Program-made: the position numbers and the translations under genes
DNA from: Liolophura sinensis
Lineage: Eukaryota; Mollusca; Polyplacophora; Chitonida; Chitonidae
Assembly (NCBI RefSeq): GCF_032854445.1
Contig: NW_027017955.1
Span: 62,001 to 126,000 of the forward strand
Direction of reading: 5' to 3'
DNA: 64,000 nucleotides
In this document: one piece after another, positions 57,237-64,000 of the stretch
Numbering within the stretch: position 1 is the stretch's first letter
How the letters are laid out: every line of letters starts with the position of its first letter
Notes under the pieces: model-generated
Database searches by the model: none
Told to the model about the DNA's origin: nothing
The model's input: only the letters and a program-made list of their open reading frames with translations

Positions 57237-57502
57237 CGTGGTCATTGTGGAGATTCTGTATTATCCGTATTGTGAAGCTTTGGGACTAGGCATGTTCACA
57301 CTATGGGAACAGCTACAGTATATAGCACATAGAACCCGAGCAATAGCCAGTACATATACACCGAAGCGTGAGTCCGGGGGTCAGTATAACCCGGTCAAAC
57401 CAGTTTCTCGGCGACAAGTCCGCCTGCATGCGCACGGACTTTTAGTGTTCAACCACTGTGCCAGGTGCCTCTAAACAACACTTCTGTCACTCTTCTGAAA
57501 TA
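57237..57502 (+). other. Leader of the coiled-coil ORF1 in U4
   Basis: As 9669-9934. Confidence 0.4.
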
Positions 57503-58315
57503 ATGGATCAGTTACAGATTATCATGGACAGGCTTGGTAAGTTAGATTCTATGGTGACAAGTGAAACACTGGAAAAAAAACTACAAAACACTGAAGCAAA
57601 AATAGTTACAAAGTTGACAAACCTAATTGAGCAGCAGGAAGCCAGAATCTTTACTTTAGAAAAAGAAAATGATACCCTTCGGGCAGACATGCATGAATTA
57701 AGATTACAACACGAACAAGATCAAGAAGAACTGGCCAGGGTAAACAGAGATATGCGAAACTTAGAAGACAGGCAGAACGATTTGGAACAATACTCCCCTA
57801 AACAAAGTATACGGATTTACGGTGTAGATGGGGATACAGCCACAGAAACAACTGACGAATGTTCCGAGAAAGTCGTTGACATCTTAACATCCAAACTAAA
57901 GCTGTCACTGACGTCTAGCGACATAAGTATAGCGCAGAGATTGAGACCGAAAAGACCTGACTTAAACACAGAACCAAGGGGTGTAATAGTAAAGTTCATA
58001 TCACGACGACTTAAAGTTGAAGCGATAAAAAACAGAAGAGCCTTGAAAGGAGCAAACATTGTGATTAAGGAAGACCTAACGCAGAAAAAGCAGGCTATTT
58101 TAAAAGCAGCATCTGCACACCCCATGATTCAATCCGCCTGGTCAAGAGATGGCAAAATCTTCACCAAAGACTTCAACGAGGACGTAAGACAAGTGAAATC
58201 TACTGACTGCATAGACACTCTCATCAGTCTATCATCCCATACACCCAGAGTTCAAAGACCACGTGACCAAAGAAGTGGGAGGCCAATAACCAACTCACCA
58301 GCCCCTATCAGCTAG
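57503..58315 (+). CDS. Coiled-coil/RRM ORF1 protein in U4
   Basis: Intact fourth copy, identical in protein. Confidence 0.8.
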   Translation: MDQLQIIMDRLGKLDSMVTSETLEKKLQNTEAKIVTKLTNLIEQQEARIFTLEKENDTLRADMHELRLQHEQDQEELARVNRDMRNLEDRQNDLEQYSPKQSIRIYGVDGDTATETTDECSEKVVDILTSKLKLSLTSSDISIAQRLRPKRPDLNTEPRGVIVKFISRRLKVEAIKNRRALKGANIVIKEDLTQKKQAILKAASAHPMIQSAWSRDGKIFTKDFNEDVRQVKSTDCIDTLISLSSHTPRVQRPRDQRSGRPITNSPAPIS

Positions 58316-58673
58316 ATAACGATGGCTGCAATGTGAAGGATATATGCTATCTGATAACTCAGTTTGCTCTCGTAAAGAAAAAATCATCTTAGAATTAATA
58401 GAGCATTTTAAGTTAACGAAGTACACAGCTTTAATGTGTCGAAAAAGAAATAGTATGCTCTTCTGCACAATAATATCAGAGATAAATATGATGGGTGCGA
58501 TCGGCCATAAGATCTGTCAAAACCTATCAGCTTTCCCAATATGTATTTTATTCGCCAGAATCCACCTTGCCTTTTATATTCCATTCTTGTGTATGATCTT
58601 CTATACTCATAAGCTATACCCAAATCACAACAGATCACTATATTTAGGAATTATTCCATGTCAGCTACAATAT
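58316..58673. other. Unassigned 3' flank in U4
   Basis: As 10748-11105. Confidence 0.4.
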
Positions 58674-58833
58674 GTGAGTGAGTGAGTGAAAGTTTTAACG
58701 TCGCTTTCAACAACATTTCAGTTTTATCGCGACAATAAAACGTCAAGTAGTCGATCTACTACGGATAATTCATTTACTATTCGGTCAAAAAAGGACACCA
58801 GAAGTCGCATAACAAACAGACGGTAGTTTAAAA

Positions 58834-61800
58834 TCACAGCTTTCCTGCCATACCAATGGTAGAGAGAAAATCAAAAATAGTATCACTTTCTACAGAATTG
58901 AAAAGTTCTGAAAGAGAGCTCACGTGATAAAAGGAATCTCGTACAGGAGCAAAGTCGCCACAGTCAAGCAATATGTGCTTGACTGTGAACCGTTGATCAC
59001 AAGCAAAGCAATGAGGAGCATCTTCTCCTTTCAACAAATACCCATGCGTAGCACGTGTGTGACCGATACGACACCTCCTCAAAATGCAAGAGCGGAGACG
59101 ATGCCGTGAAAGGGAAGGCGCTGGACCAACAAACTGACGAATATCATGCAGTTTGTTGGTTGTCTGGTCATCCCATTGAGCCTGAAACAAGCGCTTGATA
59201 TAGGAGCAAATAAGTGAACGCAAGTCCGAATATGGAACGTCAGTTTGGGTAGTAACGGAATGCAAAGCCGCCTTCGCGGCTTCATCTGCAGCAGTATTTC
59301 CAGGGATATCCATATGCCCTGGCACCCAACAAAAGACAATGATAAAGTCTTCATTAAGTCGTTTAAACATCTCCCTGATAGACGGAATGTCTGGATGTAC
59401 AGGCGAACTAACCCAAATTGCCTGGAGGCAGCAAAGGGAGTCAGAGCAGATGAGAACTCTGCTACCTCCTAGCTTTGGAATGGACCGAAGTGCGCACAAA
59501 ATTGCCTTGGTTTCTGCAGTAAATACAGAACAGGAATTTGGAAACCGAGTTGAAATGGTTCTAGGCCCAAGGACAGCGGCAGAAGCCACGCCATCATCAT
59601 TCTTGGAACCGTCAGTGAATATGCGGTGATAAAATGGATACTTTGAACACATATTACTAAACTCCTGCTGGTATACTAAAGGGTTGGTGGAAGAATTCTT
59701 CAGGGAGGAGAGCGAGGTATCAACCTGAGGCTCAGGACATAACCACGGTGGATCTTCCTGGATGCGTATGGGGGTGATAGTATCCAGCCCAAGTCCAGCT
59801 GCTTGCACGTGTTCCTGAATGCGGACACCCAGTGGAGGAAAAATGGATGGCTTCTGAGCATATAAGTCTTCAAATTCCGGATGGAAGACACAATCAAAGG
59901 CCGGGTTGGATGGATTGGCTCTAAGCTTGGTGATATACTGTAAGGATGGTTCAGTTCTTCGAAGCTCCGGGGGAGGCTCGTTTGCCTCAACATACAGACT
60001 CTCCACAGGAGAGGTACGGAAAGCACCTAAGCACAACCGTAGGGCCTGGTGATGTATAGTATTGAGTTTCTTCAACTGGGAGCGCGACGGACCTCCATAA
60101 ACACTGCAGGCATAGTCTAGCTTAGAACGAATCAGTGCTCGATAGAGCTGAAGTAGGGTTTCGTGATCCCCTCCCCATCGAGCACTAGAGACAACCTTCA
60201 AAATATTAAGCGCCTTTAGGCATCTGGCTCTAAGATAATTAATGTGAGATTTAAATGTAAGGTGGTTATCGAAGATCACCCCGAGGAATTTTGCCTCCGG
60301 CACAACCTTGATGGGAGACCCATCTAAAAATACCTTGGGGTCTTCATGGGGGAAGTACTTCCGACAAAAGTGTACACAGTCTTCGACTTGGAGAACTTAA
60401 ATCCGTTCTCCAGTGCCCAGGCATGGATTTTGTTAAGACAAATCTGCAGCTGTCTCTCAATGGTGTGCATACCTTTGCCTCGACAAGAGATACCAAGATC
60501 GTCCACAAAAAGGGACGCATTCATACTAGGAGATAAAACTCTGGCAAGGCTATTAATCTTACTGCTAAAGAGAGTAACTGATAAAATGCTGCCTTGAGGA
60601 ACCCCCTGATCTTGTTCAAAGTAGTCAGATAGGGTAGCCCCAACCCGAACTTGGAAGTGACGATGGTCTAAGAATTTACGAATAAAGTCAGGAAGCCGAC
60701 CTCTAAGTCCAAATCCATGCATATCTTTCAGAATGCCATATTTCCAAGTAGTGTCATATGCTTTTTCCAGATCAAAAAAGACAGATACGACATGGTCACG
60801 ATTAACGATACCGTTCTTAATAAAGCATTCTAGACGAACAAGGTGATCAACAGTACTGCGATTCCTTCGAAATCCACATTGAATGTCGCTTATCAACTCA
60901 TTAGTCTCCAAAATCCACACCATGCGATCGTTAATCATCCTCTCCATAGTCTTGCATACACAACTGGTTAAGGAAATAGGACGATAGTTATTTGGATCGG
61001 TAGAATCCTTTCCGGGCTTTGGGATGGGGACAATAATAGCGTTTTGCCATGAGGCAGGAAAATTCCCGGAAATCCAAATGGTATTAAAAATTCCAAGAAG
61101 CACCCTCAAACAAGGAAGATTCTGGAAGGTGTCGTAAAAGCTGATAGTGGATATCATCTGGCCCTGGAGTTGAATCATGGGCCTTGCTCAGGGATGCGGA
61201 TAGTTCATGTAGAGAAAATGTAGCATTGTAGGATTCTTCATTTGAGGATGTAAAATCAAGATAACTTGCCTCGGTCCGTTCCTTGTCACGCTGGAACTGA
61301 GGCAAGTAATTATCTGAAGACGAATGGTGCGCAAAAGAAGCGCCCAACCTATTGGCTATGTCAAGTTTTTCTGTCAAAGAATTATTCCCGTCTTTAAGAT
61401 GATTGACAGTGACATTGGATCCCTTGCCTTTGCAGTGGATCATATTCCAGACTTTTGACATAGGGGTACGATGATTAATCTTAGAAACATAACGTTTCCA
61501 AGAGTCACGTTTGGACTGTTTGATAGTCCTACAAGCTTTAGCTCCAGTACGCCTAACATCGTCTAAATTACCGGGAGATGGTCTACATCGGTACACGCGC
61601 TCAGCACGTTTCCTGAAACGCCTAGCTCGTTTACAGTCCTCCGTGAACCACGGTTTCTTAATACAGGGAACCGCACAAGATTTCGGGATACATTTGGAGG
61701 ATACATTTGGAGGCTACATCGATTAGCTGATCCGAGAATAACTGGATAGGATCAACTGCATCAAGAAAAAGGTCGCTAGTAAGTGTTTCACCACACAGAA

Positions 61801-62516
61801 CAGCAAAGCGGGGCCAGTCTGCTTAATCATAATTAAAGCGTGGAAGGGAGGAAGATACCGGCTCCTCAAGGGTAAGTATGGTGGGGAAGTGGTCGCTTCC
61901 GCACAGATCATCATGGACGCTCCAGCTGAATTCCGATCTTAGCCCTGCATCAGCCAGAGCTAAATCAAGGATCGAATAAATGCCCTTTGCAGGATGAAGG
62001 TAAGTATGTGTGCCATCATTTAAGTCGCATAGAGAGTTATTAGATATAAAATCCTCCAATACAGAGCCCTTCTGGTTACGTTTAGAGTCACCCCAGAGAA
62101 CACTATGGGCATTAAAGTCACCCCAAAGAAGGCACGGTGTAGGTAATTGATCACATAGATTTTGCAGCTCTTGTTGGTGAAGAGTAGAAGAAGGTGGTAT
62201 ATAAATACAACAGATTGTTAATACTATACCCAGTATGATACGCACTGCCACCGCCTGCAAATCGGTGTTCAGTGCCATTTTATTGTGTATTACACCCTGC
62301 CTAATCAAAAGAGAAGAACCCCCTGATGCCTTTTCCATTCGTAGACGTGACAACAGCGTGATGACATACATAACCTCGACATTGATAACTAGGATCAGTC
62401 AGAGTTTCCTGCAAGTTAAAAGCTATAGGACTGAGGTCTTGAGCTAACATCTGGAGCTCTGCGAGGTTATACCTCAATCCTCTACAGTTCCACTGTAAGA
62501 TCTTTGTAGTAGCCAT
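58834..62516 (-). pseudogene. N2 ORF2 in U4
   Basis: B-type residues (SSTNPL, LHQQEL) but Thr in DDQTTN, the ancestral state relative to U2. Same frameshifts and stops. Confidence 0.85.
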
Positions 62517-62525
62517 TATTAATAT

Positions 62526-63229
62526 TTATTTACTCTTTTTCTTTTTTCTGGACTTCTTATACATCGCTGCCCTACGCTCAGCAAAATCCTCCTGTGACAA
62601 CGTTATCAACATCCTCTGCTTTTTAGCCTTGTCAACTTTAGAGTCTCGTCGCAATGTGCGATAATACGACCCCACGGATGTTGAGACAGGTACCAAGACC
62701 TCATCCTTGCCATTGGTATAGGCAGGCAAGTCTTCGGGTGCATCCATTTCCGAAAGAGATTCCTCCATATTGGATTCTCCACCAGTCCTAGACATATCAG
62801 ATTGCTGAGAGCTTCCCTGAGGATCAAGGCAATGTGCTATATCTCTAGTGTCTAACTGTGACATTGTAGACGGGTCAGGACTGAACGTGCTACCCCATAA
62901 GGACGGGCTCTTACCAAGTGCACCTTTGGAGGGCATCACGCCACTGGATTGCGTCTCCTTAATGCAGGATGGCGTTGTATCCGAAATTTCTGACGATCAA
63001 GAGGTAAGGAGGAATTCGAGATTTGACTCATACCGACAACCCACTCCGGGCTATTTGATGTCTGAGATGCCTCGCAAAGGCTCTGGGGCCCACCTACTAC
63101 TGGCGATTCGCTTAACTTCCTTACCTTATTTGTAGCACTCTCCAGCTTCCTCGTTGTCAGCAGCAGAGTTATCCAAAGTCCCTTTATTTTGTTGACTGGA
63201 AGGAACAGACTCGGCAGAAACCCCAATTT
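62526..63229 (-). pseudogene. N2 ORF1 C-terminal part in U4
   Basis: B-type residues (NGKDEV, TSVGS) over 62939-62526. Confidence 0.55.
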
Positions 63230-63241
63230 CCATATCATCCC

Positions 63242-63613
63242 GCAAAGGTTCTACACAGTCAACTCTATATATGATTTATTTGACAGCATCGCTGGCGATG
63301 TTGTCATCAATTATTTGAAGGCCATTGGCCTTTATCATAAAATATAAATTTTAATTGTCATAAATATCTGTAGATAAACAGTTATATACATATAGATTTA
63401 TACATGTGCTATAACCCTGGTTTTCGAGTTTTAACTCTTATTTTTCTTTTATACGATTTTAAACATGTCTGTACTTTTTGTTTTACTTTTGATGTTCATA
63501 TTATCATATCGAAAACCTTAACCGTCTCGCGTTTTCACCTTGTTCTCGCCACGATATGGCTGAAATATTGCCGATGTGGCGTTAAGCCATAATCATTCAT
63601 TCATTCATTCATT
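63242..63613 (+). mobile_element. N1e insertion in U4
   Basis: Five ATTC units; 12-bp duplication 63230-63241 and 63614-63625. Confidence 0.9.
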
Positions 63614-63669
63614 CCATATCATCCCCATGTCCCTGACTATAATTACCATCATCATCTCCTCGACCTTCA

Positions 63670-64000
63670 CCCCCGTGGGGTTTCCGGGGTGATAAGAATA
63701 GGGCCTCAGCCCTCTAGGCAAGCTTGTCGTAAAAGTCGACTAACCTAGAGCTCTCCTGTGTGAGCCCGGTGAATATAATAGGCTCACATCTTCTCGGTTG
63801 TGTGAGAGGCAACCGGGGAGCGACCTGTTTTCCGTGGGTTGCGACCCGTAATCTCCGAGGACGGGATCCTGGTGGCTGAGGGTGGGTTGGTCTTGCGAGA
63901 TCCTCCGCTTTGGCCCTTACTTGGAGTGAAACGGGAGGTCGGATGGGCCCGGTCCGATCAATCGGCTTGGTCATGTCTTGCCTCTACGTGGTTCCAATTG
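63670..64000 (+). promoter_or_regulatory. N1f 5' UTR in U4, cut by the window edge
   Basis: B-type with the 13-bp stretch missing near 63904. ORF1 would begin about 260 bp beyond the window. Confidence 0.55.

Larger units (their letters stand above)
58674..63669 (-). mobile_element. N2 LINE in U4
   Basis: Full version, B type, split by N1e at 63242-63613. Confidence 0.8.
51590..64000. repeat. Tandem unit U4 (variant B, cut by the window edge)
   Basis: At least 12,411 bp, collinear with U2 at 31,958 bp without any indel noticed. It ends inside the N1f 5' UTR, so the array continues beyond the window. Confidence 0.9.

Noticed and set aside
4002-64000. rDNA, histone or other multigene tandem array
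   Set aside because: No rRNA, 5S, snRNA or histone sequence is recognisable in a unit; all long frames are LINE or transposase derived.

Overview
The window is eukaryotic, AT-rich and almost entirely mobile DNA. It most likely comes from a mollusc, perhaps a gastropod. That is an inference from three things: I-superfamily (Nimb-like) LINEs with short-tandem 3' tails (ATTC)n and (GTGA)n, a short poly(A) SINE of a kind I associate with molluscs, and a THAP/P2X7-type zinc domain pair. No rRNA, tRNA, CRISPR, bacterial gene or ordinary host gene was recognised.

Left flank (1-4001). An old, decayed minus-strand LINE of family N1 is split by a 2,286-bp DNA element (174-2459). That element has perfect 14-bp terminal inverted repeats, TTAA target duplications and a second, 20-bp subterminal inverted repeat. 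It carries two convergent genes. One is a two-exon plus-strand gene whose second exon encodes a cysteine-rich domain like the P2X7 receptor C-terminal domain. The other is a minus-strand THAP zinc-finger exon. No transposase catalytic core was seen, so it looks non-autonomous; Kolobok-like is the best guess. A SINE with a 12-bp target duplication sits further along the same LINE.

Array (4002-64000). The rest is a tandem array of about 16-kb units: U1 4002-19631, U2 19632-35605, U3 35606-51589, U4 51590-64000 (incomplete). Units alternate between two variants, A (U1, U3) and B (U2, U4). Wherever U1 is compared with U3 to the right of U1's private deletion, or U2 with U4, positions differ by exactly 31,958 bp. 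The real period is therefore an A+B dimer. The left array edge lies inside N1 ORF2, where the old flanking copy becomes identical to the array copy.

Each unit contains, in order: the 5' end of a minus-strand N1 ORF2 fragment (N1g; N1a in U1); a Tc1/mariner transposase remnant; a 5' N1 fragment (N1b); an inverted N1 3' tail; a plus-strand N1 RNase H fragment (N1c); an unassigned spacer; a diverged N1-type 5' UTR; a decayed minus-strand N1 with a SINE inside (N1d); an intact 270-codon LINE ORF1 of the coiled-coil/RRM type; a nearly complete but frameshifted minus-strand LINE of a second family (N2); a 5'-truncated N1 inserted in N2 with a 12-bp target duplication (N1e); and a plus-strand N1 with structured 5' UTR, intact 453-codon zinc-knuckle ORF1 and the first 125 codons of ORF2 (N1f). 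N1f abuts a minus-strand N1 with a 550-codon open RT-thumb/RNase H/zinc-knuckle region (N1g), which crosses into the next unit. The only long intact coding regions are the two ORF1 proteins; every ORF2 is broken, mostly by lesions shared by all units. No unit is therefore autonomous as read, and the amplification is younger than the decay.
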